A DNA stretch of 64,000 nucleotides from Alteromonas lipotrueiana (GCF_019249245.1 NZ_JAESDK010000004.1:62001-126000), one strand, 5' to 3'. Counted from the stretch's first letter, positions 17,844-27,252 are shown. Notes: generated from the sequence alone by a model not told the origin. Program-made: numbers and translations.

Positions 17844-19085
17844 TTGAGTAAGCAGGGCTTTACTACCCGCCAGATTCACGCCGACCGACGCTTAAATAAG
17901 CCCGCTAATGGCGCCGTGCACACACCGGCCACCACCTCAGTTTTATTTGAGTACACCGATGCCCAAGACATTATTGATGTATTTCAGGGTAAACAAGCGG
18001 GTCACGTATACGGACGCTCATCCACAGAATCAATGCAGGCGTTGGCAAACCAGATAAATGATTTGGAACAAGGCGTAGGTGCTGTTTGTTTTGCTACTGG
18101 TATGGCCGCCATCAGCGCTGCTGTTTTGTCGTTGTTTAAGCATGGCGATCATATCATTGTAAGTCAGTATCTGTTTGGAAATACCCGTAGCCTGATGAAT
18201 ACTGTGTCAGATCTGGGCATACAGATTAGCTTTGTAGATGTCACTTCACTTCAGGCTATTACCGAAGCCTATCAACCTAATACTCGGGCGGTGTTTACCG
18301 AAACCATTGCTAACCCGGCCACTCAGGTTGCTGATATTCAGGCTATCGGGCGATATTGCAAAGAACGCGAGATTCTGTTGATTGTTGACAATACCATGAC
18401 CCCGCCGCCGTTGTTTAATGCAAAAGCGTCAGGTGTAAGCTTAGTGGTGTGTTCGCTAACCAAATATGTTGCCGGTCATGGGCATGTACTGGGCGGCGCG
18501 GTAATTGATACAGGCGAGTTTGACTGGTCAGGTTTTAACAATATTTCGCCTGCTTATCAGGTGGCTGATTGTACTCAATGGGGTTTAACCCAGATCAAGA
18601 AAAAAGGTCTGCGCGATATGGGTGCGTCGCTATCGAGTGAGGCAGCCCACAAAATTGCCGTGGGTATGGAAACCCTGGCCTTACGAATGCAGCGGGCGTG
18701 CAGTAATGCCAAAGAACTTGCGTTGTTTTTACACAATCACGATAAAATATCCCAGGTTTACTATCCCGGCCTTGCCGATCACCCTCAACATTTTATTGCC
18801 CGCGAACAAATGCTTACGGGCTATGGAGCGATGTTGAGTATCGATTTGGCTGAGCATATCGATCCCATTGCCTTTTTAAACAAACTGGAACTTGTTATCT
18901 GTGCTACGCATTTAGGCGACACTCGTACACTGGCATTGCCGGTGGCACCGACCATCTTTTATGAAAGCGGACCACAGGAGCGGGCCCAAATGGGAATCAG
19001 TGAAAATATGCTCAGAATATCAGTAGGTATAGAGGATATTGAGGATCTGATTACTGATTTTACCCAGGCGCTGGCCAGTTTGTAA
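17844..19085 (+). CDS. Cys/Met metabolism PLP-dependent enzyme (trans-sulfuration family)
   Basis: A 413-residue PLP enzyme of the cystathionine gamma-synthase / O-acetylhomoserine sulfhydrylase / gamma-lyase superfamily. It has YGRSSTESMQALANQI, the ATGMAAISAAVLSL phosphate-binding segment, IVDNTMTPP, and the PLP lysine in SLTKYVAGHGHVLGGAV. The C-terminus holds HLGDTRTLALPVAPTIF (standard SLGG-ES-L replaced by HLGDTRTL) and LLRISVGIEDIEDLI-type ending. Translation probably starts at TTG 17844, 6 nt after CTGGAG. No met or cys partner adjoins, so the exact reaction is undecided. Confidence 0.88.
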   Translation: MSKQGFTTRQIHADRRLNKPANGAVHTPATTSVLFEYTDAQDIIDVFQGKQAGHVYGRSSTESMQALANQINDLEQGVGAVCFATGMAAISAAVLSLFKHGDHIIVSQYLFGNTRSLMNTVSDLGIQISFVDVTSLQAITEAYQPNTRAVFTETIANPATQVADIQAIGRYCKEREILLIVDNTMTPPPLFNAKASGVSLVVCSLTKYVAGHGHVLGGAVIDTGEFDWSGFNNISPAYQVADCTQWGLTQIKKKGLRDMGASLSSEAAHKIAVGMETLALRMQRACSNAKELALFLHNHDKISQVYYPGLADHPQHFIAREQMLTGYGAMLSIDLAEHIDPIAFLNKLELVICATHLGDTRTLALPVAPTIFYESGPQERAQMGISENMLRISVGIEDIEDLITDFTQALASL

Positions 19086-19230
19086 TACGGTTTTTCCTGG
19101 TCGCGCCCATTGCGGCGCGACTGCCATTTAAACCCTGAAGTACTTATTATAAGCTCCCTCCAGCCAACCTTCATATCGCTTAACGCCAACCCCAGGTAAA
19201 TCAAAAAACATGAACCATGCGAAGCTATCA

Positions 19231-20955
19231 TTATTTCGTTTTGGCTTTCTTCTGATATTTTTTAAGCTCTTCAAAACGTGGTTGGTATCGTAAAACTCGG
19301 CTATGAGGGTCGATAATCACCGTATCGAGGGCACTAACCGACAAGGTGGTGGGTTGCTGCATAGACAGCGTTTGCAATGACCCGTTAATACTTATCTGTA
19401 CCGGCATAGTAAACTGACTTTCAGCGCTTGTCTTCCATGACAACGTAAGTGTACTGGCGGTTCGCTCTTGTGTTAGTTCGGGCAGAGCCGCTTGATATAA
19501 GTAGGTTTCAAAAAACCAATTCAGATCTTTATCTGCGTGTTTGTTTACCAATGCGATAAAATCTTTAGTATTGGCGTGACGGGGTGTGATATTTCCTGGA
19601 GTGGGGTCAGACTGACCATATACCAGCTCTTGTACCGCCGCAAAAAAAGCCTCATCGCCAATATAATAACGCAGCGTGTGCATTACCCAGGCCCCTTTAT
19701 AATACAAGTCGAGCCCGGGCCCTTTATCTTTGCTATACACTTCTTTTTCAGCTTTAATACGACCACTTACCAATGGGTACTTATTGTTCAACTGAGTACG
19801 AATTTTATTGAGATATGCAAAGTAAGCCACGTCGCCGTGGAGGTATTGAGCAAACGCGGGTTGCATATAAGTGGCAAGGCCTTCGTGTAACCACATATGA
19901 TCCCAGTTGGTCGTGGTAAGCTGATTGCCAAACCACTCGTGAGCAAGCTCGTGTTGCATCAACCAGTCAAAGCCGTATCCATCTTTTTTGTACTGATTAC
20001 CGTAAGCATTTATCGTTTGATGTTCCATCCCCAAATAGGGGGTCTGAACAATTCCCACCTTGTCGTTCGCAAACGGGTAGGGACCAATATACTGTTCGAA
20101 AAAACGCAGCATTTCAGGCAGTTCATCTAACAAAGTCTGCGCCTGTTTGCTATCACTGTCTGCTGAAGGCAGATAATAATAGGTCAGAGGATACTGATTA
20201 CCAAACGCACTCTTAAATTGGGTTGATAGCCTTTTGTAAGGCGCTATATTCAAAGCAACGCCATAGGTATTGATTGGGGTATCTGAGTGCCAGTGAAAAG
20301 TATGCGCGCTTTTTTGTTGGGTGGTTTTTTGCAACGTGCCGTTGCTTATTGCCATTAAGTTTTTAGGCACCGTAATATGCACATCAAGTTGCTGTGGCTC
20401 GCCTGACGGCTGATCAATGCACGGCCAAAACAAATCGCAACCTTCGCTTTGCACAGTGGTAACCACCCAAGGTTGACCTTCGGCAGTTTTATCCCAAAGC
20501 ACGCCCCCTTCCCACGGGGGATTTGAAGGAGTTCGTGGGCGCCCAAAGTATTGAATTTTCAATTTAAGTGGAAACGCGACTGCATTTTGCGGAGTAATGA
20601 GCAGCTGCCCATCGGGATTTTTGACGTTTCCTAACGGCACAGGTGAGCCATTTATCCAAACTTGCTCAACTTTAAAGCGCGTATCAAGATCTACCGATAA
20701 GGTTCGTTTGGGTCGGTTACTGTCTAATGTAAGCTCGCTAATGCCAAACAGTACATTGCGCTCAAAATCGAAATTGAACCACAATTCAGCATGATTCAGG
20801 GTGACCCCACGTTGCAGCGGCGGCATAAATCCGCCCGTTTTTAGTGTATAAGGGGTAGAAAGCTCTCTGGAAGGCTGCCCTTTAATTACGGGTTCGCGGG
20901 TTGCACAGGCGCTTAAAACCAATAATGAGATAAGCCCGGCTACAAATTTACGCAT
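19231..20955 (-). CDS. M1-family metallo-aminopeptidase lipoprotein
   Basis: A 574-residue secreted zinc aminopeptidase with a lipoprotein signal (MRKFVAGLISLLVLSAC17, lipobox LSAC). The gluzincin motif is intact: H335-E-L-A-H339 followed 18 residues later by E358 (HEGLATY), with the substrate-side GMEHQTINAYG (GxMEN variant with His for Asn) upstream. It ends soon after the catalytic domain, lacking the large C-terminal domain of PepN. The role is probably hydrolysis of peptides in the periplasm. The frame extends 28 codons upstream, but AGGAA precedes the ATG at 20955 and the lipobox fixes the start. Confidence 0.92.
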   Translation of the reverse strand: MRKFVAGLISLLVLSACATREPVIKGQPSRELSTPYTLKTGGFMPPLQRGVTLNHAELWFNFDFERNVLFGISELTLDSNRPKRTLSVDLDTRFKVEQVWINGSPVPLGNVKNPDGQLLITPQNAVAFPLKLKIQYFGRPRTPSNPPWEGGVLWDKTAEGQPWVVTTVQSEGCDLFWPCIDQPSGEPQQLDVHITVPKNLMAISNGTLQKTTQQKSAHTFHWHSDTPINTYGVALNIAPYKRLSTQFKSAFGNQYPLTYYYLPSADSDSKQAQTLLDELPEMLRFFEQYIGPYPFANDKVGIVQTPYLGMEHQTINAYGNQYKKDGYGFDWLMQHELAHEWFGNQLTTTNWDHMWLHEGLATYMQPAFAQYLHGDVAYFAYLNKIRTQLNNKYPLVSGRIKAEKEVYSKDKGPGLDLYYKGAWVMHTLRYYIGDEAFFAAVQELVYGQSDPTPGNITPRHANTKDFIALVNKHADKDLNWFFETYLYQAALPELTQERTASTLTLSWKTSAESQFTMPVQISINGSLQTLSMQQPTTLSVSALDTVIIDPHSRVLRYQPRFEELKKYQKKAKTK

Positions 20956-21272
20956 TAAAATTCCTGTCTGAGATGTACAGTACAAATTCAAAAATTGACA
21001 TAATGACGTGCTTTTTACGCTGCGTACAGACTTACGCAACTATTCTTTGTTAAACCTGGTGAGAAATGCGATAAATAAATTTAGGTTCATGATAACTATA
21101 AGATTTATCAAATTAAATCCGTATTTTTTAAAGCATATTATAAAACTGCGAAAAAAATTGAACTTACGCAGGTTCTGGCTGACTAAATCTATGCTGCTAG
21201 CAATATTCTCTTTCATCTTTTGAAGAGATCTGTTTAGAGCAAGTGTGTGTTCCAAGTTGAGTGTGCTTGATT
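20956..21272 (+). other. AT-rich gap with a possible small RNA or small-peptide transcription unit
   Basis: No recognised gene lies between the minus-strand M1 peptidase and the plus-strand S9 peptidase, yet a strong plus-strand terminator sits at 21273-21297. A promoter-like pair TTGTTA (21047-21052) and GATAAA (21070-21075), 17-bp spacer, would give an RNA of about 215 nt. Inside it, an ATG at 21089 with AGG upstream opens a 44-codon frame ending at 21223 whose product is rich in Lys/Arg and bulky hydrophobics. Either a small RNA or a small basic peptide is possible; coding is not proven. Confidence 0.4.
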
Positions 21273-21297
21273 GCCCCGCTATTAGCGGGGCTTTTTT
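21273..21297 (+). terminator. Strong hairpin terminator with no obvious upstream gene
   Basis: GCCCCGC (21273-21279) pairs with GCGGGGC (21285-21291) around TATTA, followed by T6. The T-run exists only on the plus strand, so it terminates plus-strand transcription, but no plus-strand gene precedes it for more than 2 kb. Confidence 0.88.
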
Positions 21298-21383
21298 ATG
21301 TCCTGATAAAAATAGCGCACCGTGAATACAGTAATAAATAATGGCTTTATGTAAGACGACTCTATCAACATTAAAGATGAAGC

Positions 21384-21414
21384 TTGACCAGCCCGAACAT
21401 GGCTTGGGTATAAT
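21384..21414 (+). promoter_or_regulatory. Sigma-70-type promoter of the S9 peptidase gene
   Basis: TTGACC (21384-21389) and a perfect TATAAT (21409-21414), separated by 19 bp, lie 37 nt before the S9 ATG. The spacer is longer than the optimal 17, so moderate strength is expected. Confidence 0.55.
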
Positions 21415-21450
21415 GAGGGTAAAACAACAAACCAAAAAAAGACCCAACCT

Positions 21451-23952
21451 ATGAAAAAACTGACCAAACTGATGCTAAGTGCTGCTATTACCAGCGCCCT
21501 TAGTGCCTGTTCTTCCACCTCGGCGCCCGACTCACCAGCAACTGAAACATCAACGCAAGCTAGTGCCTCAACCCCGGCAGCGGTCATGCAACCTCAAGTG
21601 CCCGCATCGCAAGCCAGTAATAGCACGGTTCTGACCCTTGAAAAAATCATGTCAGACCCACAATGGTTAGGTCGCGCGCCCCAGCGGGCAGGGTTTTCTA
21701 TCGACGGAAAAAGCATTGTTTACGAGCGTGAGAAAGTTGACAGCGACCTTAATACGGTTTTTGTAGCACCGCTAACAAATCCGGACAATGCTCAGCCGGC
21801 GCAGGACTCTGAGTTACACCGTTATCGGTTTGATGAAAAGGTTACCAGCAGCAATGGTGAAATCACTGCTTATCGCTTTAAAGACAGTGTATTTGTTCAG
21901 TTTGGCAATGGCCAACTGGTACAGCTAACGCGGGGTGGGGCGCGTCTGACACACTTGCAGTTTATGACTGATAATCGCTTAATGGCACGCTCAGGTAACA
22001 AAGTGGTGGCGATTGATTTGAACACAGGTCAGCGAGAGCAGCTTATCAGCTGGAAGTTCGCTGAAAAGCCACAACCGGTAGATGAAGCTGAAGACTTTGT
22101 GGCTCGCGAACAAATTTCGTTGATTGACTATGTGGCAAAACAGCAGGCCCAGGCTGAAGAAGCGGCCGAACAAGACCGCAAACTGGCCCGGGAAAGTCAG
22201 GCTGTGGCCCCTGAAACCTTGTATTTTGCCCCTGATCACAAGCTGGTAGCTGTGTCAGTATCACCTGCAGGTGACAAAGCGATAGTAGCCACTACCGCTG
22301 ATAAACCATGGCGTGACGATACCGACATTATGCCTCATTATATTCAGGAAGATGGTCGGATAGCCTCAAAAGAAGTACGTCAGCGCGTGGCAGATGCCAA
22401 ACCTGTAAATCACGAATTATGGATGGTAGATTTAGCGACGAACAAAAAACAGCCTTTATCGTTCAAAACATTACCCGGCTACAACGAAGACGTGCTGGCT
22501 GAAGAAAAAACCGAAAACGCAAAAGCGCGCGGCGAAACCTATCAGGTAAATCGCCTGGGTCGGGATATAACCCTGTTAGAAAGCTGGTACTGGACTAATC
22601 CGTCTATCCGGTGGCACTCTGAGGGTAAGGCGGTCGCGGTAATGTTAGAAGCCTGGGACAATAAAGATCGCTGGATAGCCACGGTCGATTTGCAAAATAG
22701 TCAGTTAACCAGTCAGGCGCGTCTGCACGATGACGCCTGGATCAATTATCGCTATAACCAGTTTGGCTGGCTAAACAACAGTGAAACTCTTTATTATCAG
22801 TCTGAGCGCTCAGGTTATTCGCACTTGTATCTGCAAAAACCGGGCGAGGCGGCTACCGCACTTACCGAAGGCCAGTTTGTCACCGACGACCCGACACTAA
22901 CCAAAGACGATAAATATCTTTACTACAAAGCCAACAAAAAACATCCCGGCGTGTACGAGATTTATCGTGTGAACCTGCAAACAGGCGAAAACACTGAATT
23001 AACCCGTCTGAATGGCATGACTGACTATACGCTGAGTCCGGATGAACAGACACTCTTGCTCACGCACAGTAAAGTTACCCGCCCTCCAGAGTTGTATATT
23101 AAGCCAGCAGACTCGCGCACAACCGCGAAAAAAATTACCGACACCATAAGTGATGAATTTTTGGCTAAACCGTGGAGCGTACCTAAAGTGGTCGCTATTG
23201 AGTCAAGCAACACTGCGCAGCCTATTTATGCCAGAGTGTATTTGCCAGAAAATTATCAACAAGGTGAGCCCCGCAAAGCGGTAGTGTTTAATCATGGAGC
23301 CGGCTATCTGCAAAATTCGCATTTAGGCTGGTCAGGATATTTTCGCGAATTCATGTTTCACAGTATGTTGGTGCAACAGGGTTATGTCGTACTGGATATG
23401 GACTACCGGGCTTCAGCCGGTTATGGGCGCGACTGGCGTACCGCAATATACCGCGACATGGGTCAACCCGAGGTTGAAGATTTAAGAGACGGTGTGAATT
23501 GGCTCGTAAACAATGCGAATGTGGACAGGCAGCGTATTGGTACCTATGGCGGCTCTTATGGCGGATTTTTAACATTTATGGCTATGTTCAAACAGCCTGA
23601 CTTGTTTCAAGCCGGGGCAGCACTTCGCCCTGTAACAGACTGGGCCCATTATAATACGCCCTATACCGCCAATATACTGAACACCCCGGATATTGACCCT
23701 ATAGCGTATCGTCGCAGTTCACCTATCTATTTTGCTGAAGGTCTGGAAAAACCCTTACTGATTAACGCACCTATGGTAGACGATAACGTGTTTTTTGTAG
23801 ACACGGTAAGGCTGGTGCAAAAGCTCATCGAACTTGAAAAACAAGACTTTGAAACAGCGATTTATCCGGTTGAACCTCATGGGTTTGTTCAGCCGAGTTC
23901 ATGGCTTGATGAATACCGTCGTATTTATAAACTTTTTGAAGAAAACCTATAA
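21451..23952 (+). CDS. S9-family (dipeptidyl peptidase IV-like) serine peptidase lipoprotein
   Basis: An 833-residue prolyl oligopeptidase-family enzyme exported as a lipoprotein (MKKLTKLMLSAAITSALSAC20, then a Ser/Thr/Ala-rich linker to about residue 50). Residues 60-590 form the DPP IV-type beta-propeller. The C-terminal alpha/beta hydrolase domain has the nucleophile S702 in GGSYGG, Asp777 in MVDDN and H810 in EPHGF. It would cleave short peptides, typically after proline, near the cell surface. The region after the propeller carries FNHGAGYLQ, the oxyanion segment. An Ala/Glu-rich insert lies at about 228-250. It is monocistronic with its own promoter at 21384. Confidence 0.93.
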   Translation: MKKLTKLMLSAAITSALSACSSTSAPDSPATETSTQASASTPAAVMQPQVPASQASNSTVLTLEKIMSDPQWLGRAPQRAGFSIDGKSIVYEREKVDSDLNTVFVAPLTNPDNAQPAQDSELHRYRFDEKVTSSNGEITAYRFKDSVFVQFGNGQLVQLTRGGARLTHLQFMTDNRLMARSGNKVVAIDLNTGQREQLISWKFAEKPQPVDEAEDFVAREQISLIDYVAKQQAQAEEAAEQDRKLARESQAVAPETLYFAPDHKLVAVSVSPAGDKAIVATTADKPWRDDTDIMPHYIQEDGRIASKEVRQRVADAKPVNHELWMVDLATNKKQPLSFKTLPGYNEDVLAEEKTENAKARGETYQVNRLGRDITLLESWYWTNPSIRWHSEGKAVAVMLEAWDNKDRWIATVDLQNSQLTSQARLHDDAWINYRYNQFGWLNNSETLYYQSERSGYSHLYLQKPGEAATALTEGQFVTDDPTLTKDDKYLYYKANKKHPGVYEIYRVNLQTGENTELTRLNGMTDYTLSPDEQTLLLTHSKVTRPPELYIKPADSRTTAKKITDTISDEFLAKPWSVPKVVAIESSNTAQPIYARVYLPENYQQGEPRKAVVFNHGAGYLQNSHLGWSGYFREFMFHSMLVQQGYVVLDMDYRASAGYGRDWRTAIYRDMGQPEVEDLRDGVNWLVNNANVDRQRIGTYGGSYGGFLTFMAMFKQPDLFQAGAALRPVTDWAHYNTPYTANILNTPDIDPIAYRRSSPIYFAEGLEKPLLINAPMVDDNVFFVDTVRLVQKLIELEKQDFETAIYPVEPHGFVQPSSWLDEYRRIYKLFEENL

Positions 23953-23967
23953 TCGTCTGTTAAACAA

Positions 23968-23994
23968 AACGCCGGCAGAAAGACTGTCGGCGTT
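23968..23994. terminator. Bidirectional hairpin between the S9 peptidase and rhombosortase genes
   Basis: AACGCCGGCAG pairs with CTGTCGGCGTT (one G-T wobble) around AAAGA. T-tracts are short (TTATTATTT on plus, TTTTGTTT on minus), so it probably serves both convergent genes with moderate efficiency. Confidence 0.65.
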
Positions 23995-24027
23995 ATTATT
24001 TAATAACATGGGTGACACATAAGTTAT

Positions 24028-24615
24028 TTATTTGGCGGGTTTTCTAAGACCGTACATAGCAAAAAATAATACCAGCCCGCACACCGCCCCATAAAGATGA
24101 GCATCGGTTGCCACCTTTGCCTGAATCAGTTCGGCAACCGAACTACTGCTACCGCCCAGCTGTTCATAAACAACCTTTGCCGCTACTCCTGTTAATAGCA
24201 GCCAGCCTGAACGTACCCCCGAAGCAATATCCATACACGCACCCCAGACAAATACCCCGTGCAGTGCCCCCGATAAACCCACATACCAGATTAAATCTGG
24301 CGAGCCTATATAAATAGCGACGCTGGTACCCAGACAACACCAACCAAATACCTTTAAAAACCGCAAAATACGATAATGTTCAGCATGTAATAACCATAAC
24401 AAACCAAGACCGCCAAGGTTTAATAGTAAGTGATAGCCATTGGTATGAACTAAATTACCGGTAAGCACACGCCAGGTCTCCCAACCTTGTAATGCGTACC
24501 GGTCGTAAGCAAGCCAGTCAGAGGCTGCCGGCTCCAAGAAAAAAACAATTATAGCGGTCAGGGCAATAATAAGCGGCCCCACGCTGTGTTTGGGTGATAT
24601 GGGCAGTGTGATCAT
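24028..24615 (-). CDS. rrtA: Rhombosortase (rhomboid-family intramembrane serine protease)
   Basis: A 195-residue polytopic membrane protease with six hydrophobic segments. The active-site sequence VGLSGALHG carries S115 in the rhomboid GxS context plus the H-G that follows in rhombosortases, and the partner H173 is in ATDAHLYGAVCG. HLLLNLGGLGLLWLLH matches the rhomboid HLLxN helix. Rhombosortases process secreted proteins with a C-terminal GlyGly-CTERM tail. The open frame begins 37 codons earlier, but that would overlap the divergent crotonase gene, and the ATG at 24615 gives the normal family length. No GlyGly-CTERM substrate was found in the window. Confidence 0.85.
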   Translation of the reverse strand: MITLPISPKHSVGPLIIALTAIIVFFLEPAASDWLAYDRYALQGWETWRVLTGNLVHTNGYHLLLNLGGLGLLWLLHAEHYRILRFLKVFGWCCLGTSVAIYIGSPDLIWYVGLSGALHGVFVWGACMDIASGVRSGWLLLTGVAAKVVYEQLGGSSSSVAELIQAKVATDAHLYGAVCGLVLFFAMYGLRKPAK

Positions 24616-24702
24616 CAATGTGAATGATTTTTGATTTTGGACGATGCGGGCTATCATACAGAAAAACAATGAAAATAACCGACCAATCCCGTAGGAGCGT
24701 TT

Positions 24703-25467
24703 ATGAGTCATGTTACTGAAAGTCAAAAAGACAAGGTTTTAACACTAACCCTGAACCGGGCTGATAAAAAAAATGCACTTACCCGGCATATGTATCAAAG
24801 CCTTGCTGATGCGCTGGTAAAAGCCAATGAGGATGAAAACATTAAGGTGGTTCGAATTGAGGCGGCAGGAGATTGTTTTACCGCCGGCAATGATATCAGT
24901 GATTTTGCGCAGCAAGATGATGGCCGACAAATTTCTGAAATATCGGCATTTATGCATGCATTAGTGGATTGCACTAAGCCAGTGGTAGCACAGGTACACG
25001 GCATGGCGGTGGGTATTGGTACAACGTTACTGCTGCACTGTGATTTGGTCTATGCTGCAAAAAATACCCGATTTATTTTACCGTTTATCAATTTAGGCCT
25101 GGTGCCCGAGTATGCTTCTAGCTATTTGCTGCCACGTTTGGCGGGCCGTCGCAAGGCCAGCGAATGGCTGATGCTGGGCGAACCCTTTAGCGCCCAGGAT
25201 GCCTATGAAGGCGGAATTGTCACTGCGGTTCTGAATGAAGAACAGTTGGCTGAGCGGGTAGATAAAGTGTGCCAGTCACTGGCAGCAAAACCTCAATTTT
25301 CGCTTCATCATACAAAAAGCTTACTGAACTCGGATAAAGAAGCCATTGAACAACATATAAATGTTGAGCTTGATGTATTTTTAGAGGCAATGGACAGCGA
25401 AGCCGCCCGTGAAGCGTTTGACGCTTTTTTGCATAAGCGTCCGATAAATCCTGAAAAATTTAAATAA
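24703..25467 (+). CDS. Enoyl-CoA hydratase/isomerase family protein, probably an ECI2-like enoyl-CoA isomerase
   Basis: A 254-residue crotonase-fold protein with the oxyanion-hole segments AGDCFTAGNDISDF (55-68) and HGMAVGIGTTLLLHCD (99-114). The first hydratase Glu is replaced (T108), and a Glu is instead found at E136 in LGLVPEYASS. That matches the single-Glu LGxxPExxSS arrangement of peroxisomal-type delta3,delta2-enoyl-CoA isomerases rather than hydratases. The likely role is unsaturated fatty-acid degradation. TAGGAG lies 7 nt before the ATG. The gamma-glutamyltransferase gene follows after 8 nt, perhaps in the same transcript. Confidence 0.88.
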   Translation: MSHVTESQKDKVLTLTLNRADKKNALTRHMYQSLADALVKANEDENIKVVRIEAAGDCFTAGNDISDFAQQDDGRQISEISAFMHALVDCTKPVVAQVHGMAVGIGTTLLLHCDLVYAAKNTRFILPFINLGLVPEYASSYLLPRLAGRRKASEWLMLGEPFSAQDAYEGGIVTAVLNEEQLAERVDKVCQSLAAKPQFSLHHTKSLLNSDKEAIEQHINVELDVFLEAMDSEAAREAFDAFLHKRPINPEKFK

Positions 25468-25475
25468 AGGAAGAT

Positions 25476-27251
25476 GTGGCTTTGACACAGTCAAAAAAAA
25501 TCATAAAAACAGTATTGCGCCTATGTTCTGTTGCGATCTCGCTGATATCGACTTCAGCAGCATTGGCGCAAAGTGCGTCTATTGAAACCCGTGAACCCGA
25601 AGCAAATACCGGCTTTGAACAAAAACAGGCTTTTTTGAGCGACAACTATATGGTAGTGGCTGCAAACCCTTACGCCTCATGGGCCGGTAAAAATATTATC
25701 GAAAAAGGGGGCAGTGCCATTGATGCTGCCATTGCCGTTCAGGCTATGTTGACCTTAGTCGAACCTCAGTCTTCGGGCATCGGGGGTGGAGCGTTTATTT
25801 TGTACTGGGATAATCAAAATAAACAGTTGCATACCTTTGACGGCCGGGAAACAGCACCTGAGCAGGTTAATCCTTACTGGTTTATGCAAAACAATAAGGC
25901 AATGCCCTGGCTTGATGCGCTGGTGGGCGGCATGTCAGTGGGGGTACCCGGTGCTTTACGTGCATTAGAGCTTGCGCATAACCAGCATGGAAAATTGCCG
26001 TGGAAAACATTATTTACTGATGCGGTACAAACGGCGAACGAGGGTTTTAAAGTTTCACCACGCCTGGCAAAATTAGTGGCGCTTGATTATCATCCGGGGT
26101 TACGGGAGTTTGCCGGTAGCAGTACCTATTTTTTCCCGGGCGGTATGCCACTAAAAGCTGGCGTAAATAAGAAAAATAAACCTTTAGCCAAAACCTTACA
26201 TAATATTGCCCGACATGGAGCAGATTATTTATATACCGGTTCATTAGCCAAAAAAATTGTTGATACGGTTAACCATGCCCCGGTAAATCCCGGGAAAATC
26301 TCTCTGGACGATCTTAACGCTTACACTGCGGTTGAGCGAGGTGCGGTTTGCGGGCCCTATCGGGATAGAAAAATCTGTGGCATGGCACCTCCCAGCTCGG
26401 GCGGAATCAATGTCTACCAAATTTTAAAGCTGCTTGAAAAATTTGATATTGCTTCGTATTCGCCTTTAGATCCTGAATTTGTCAATCTGTTTGTTCAGGC
26501 AAGTGCGATGACGTATGCAGACCGAGAAGCCTATATAGCCGATACCGACTTTACCAACCTGCCGGTGGCTTCACTTATTAACCCACCTTATTTAACCCGC
26601 AGAGCACAAAGCATCAAGGTCGATAAAAAGTGGCGAAAAGCACGCCCTGGCAAGCCGTTCAGTGAGGCTCAGCAACATCACGGTATGACCCCTGAACAGC
26701 CCAATACCAGTCATGTTTCTATTATTGATAAGCAAGGCAATGCAGTATCGATGACCACCAGTATTGAGTTCATGTTTGGCTCCGGATTAATGGTCGAGGG
26801 CTTTTTGTTGAATAATCAGCTTACTGATTTTTCGTTCAACCCGGTTCAAGGCGTTAACCCGGTGCCCAACAGGGTAGAACCCCATAAACGGCCACGCAGC
26901 TCCATGAGCCCGACAATGGTCTTCGACCAGACAGGTGCATTAGAATTGGTGATAGGCTCGCCGGGAGGCAGCCGTATTATTGATTATGTGGCGCAAACGG
27001 TTATTGGGGTTGTAGACTTTGACCTAAACGTGCAAGAGGCGATTAACTTACCAAGAATCACCAACCGCAACGATTATACCGCGCTAGAAAAAGGCACCGC
27101 CGCACAAGATTTAGCACAGCCTTTAGAAGCGCTGGGCCACCGGGTTAAAATTATTGATTTAAATAGCGGCTTACATGGCATTCAGATTAAAGACGGCCAC
27201 TATATTGGTGGCGCAGACCCACGACGTGAAGGCGTTGCTGTAGGCCAGTAA
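25476..27251 (+). CDS. ggt: Gamma-glutamyltransferase precursor
   Basis: A 591-residue periplasmic Ntn-hydrolase that cleaves glutathione and other gamma-glutamyl compounds and transfers the glutamyl group. After a signal peptide (about residues 10-30, ending ALAQ) come MVVAANPYAS, GGSAIDAAIAVQAML and SSGIGGGAFILYW. Autoproteolysis is expected before T411 in NTSHVSIIDKQGNAVSMT, giving large and small subunits; GSPGGSRII near residue 490 is the family oxyanion segment. Start: GTG at 25476 close behind AAAGGAAG; the in-frame TTG at 25482 is equally spaced and possible. It closely follows the crotonase gene. Confidence 0.94.
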   Translation: MALTQSKKIIKTVLRLCSVAISLISTSAALAQSASIETREPEANTGFEQKQAFLSDNYMVVAANPYASWAGKNIIEKGGSAIDAAIAVQAMLTLVEPQSSGIGGGAFILYWDNQNKQLHTFDGRETAPEQVNPYWFMQNNKAMPWLDALVGGMSVGVPGALRALELAHNQHGKLPWKTLFTDAVQTANEGFKVSPRLAKLVALDYHPGLREFAGSSTYFFPGGMPLKAGVNKKNKPLAKTLHNIARHGADYLYTGSLAKKIVDTVNHAPVNPGKISLDDLNAYTAVERGAVCGPYRDRKICGMAPPSSGGINVYQILKLLEKFDIASYSPLDPEFVNLFVQASAMTYADREAYIADTDFTNLPVASLINPPYLTRRAQSIKVDKKWRKARPGKPFSEAQQHHGMTPEQPNTSHVSIIDKQGNAVSMTTSIEFMFGSGLMVEGFLLNNQLTDFSFNPVQGVNPVPNRVEPHKRPRSSMSPTMVFDQTGALELVIGSPGGSRIIDYVAQTVIGVVDFDLNVQEAINLPRITNRNDYTALEKGTAAQDLAQPLEALGHRVKIIDLNSGLHGIQIKDGHYIGGADPRREGVAVGQ

Positions 27252-27252
27252 A

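Noticed and set aside
19537..19890. 117-residue plus-strand frame inside the M1 peptidase gene
   Set aside because: Antisense to a clearly conserved catalytic region; no ribosome site and no family resemblance.
21040..21447. 135-residue open frame on the minus strand overlapping the 21.0-21.3 kb gap
   Set aside because: It runs through the plus-strand terminator and S9 promoter, has no ribosome site and resembles no family; hydrophobic content follows from AT-rich DNA.
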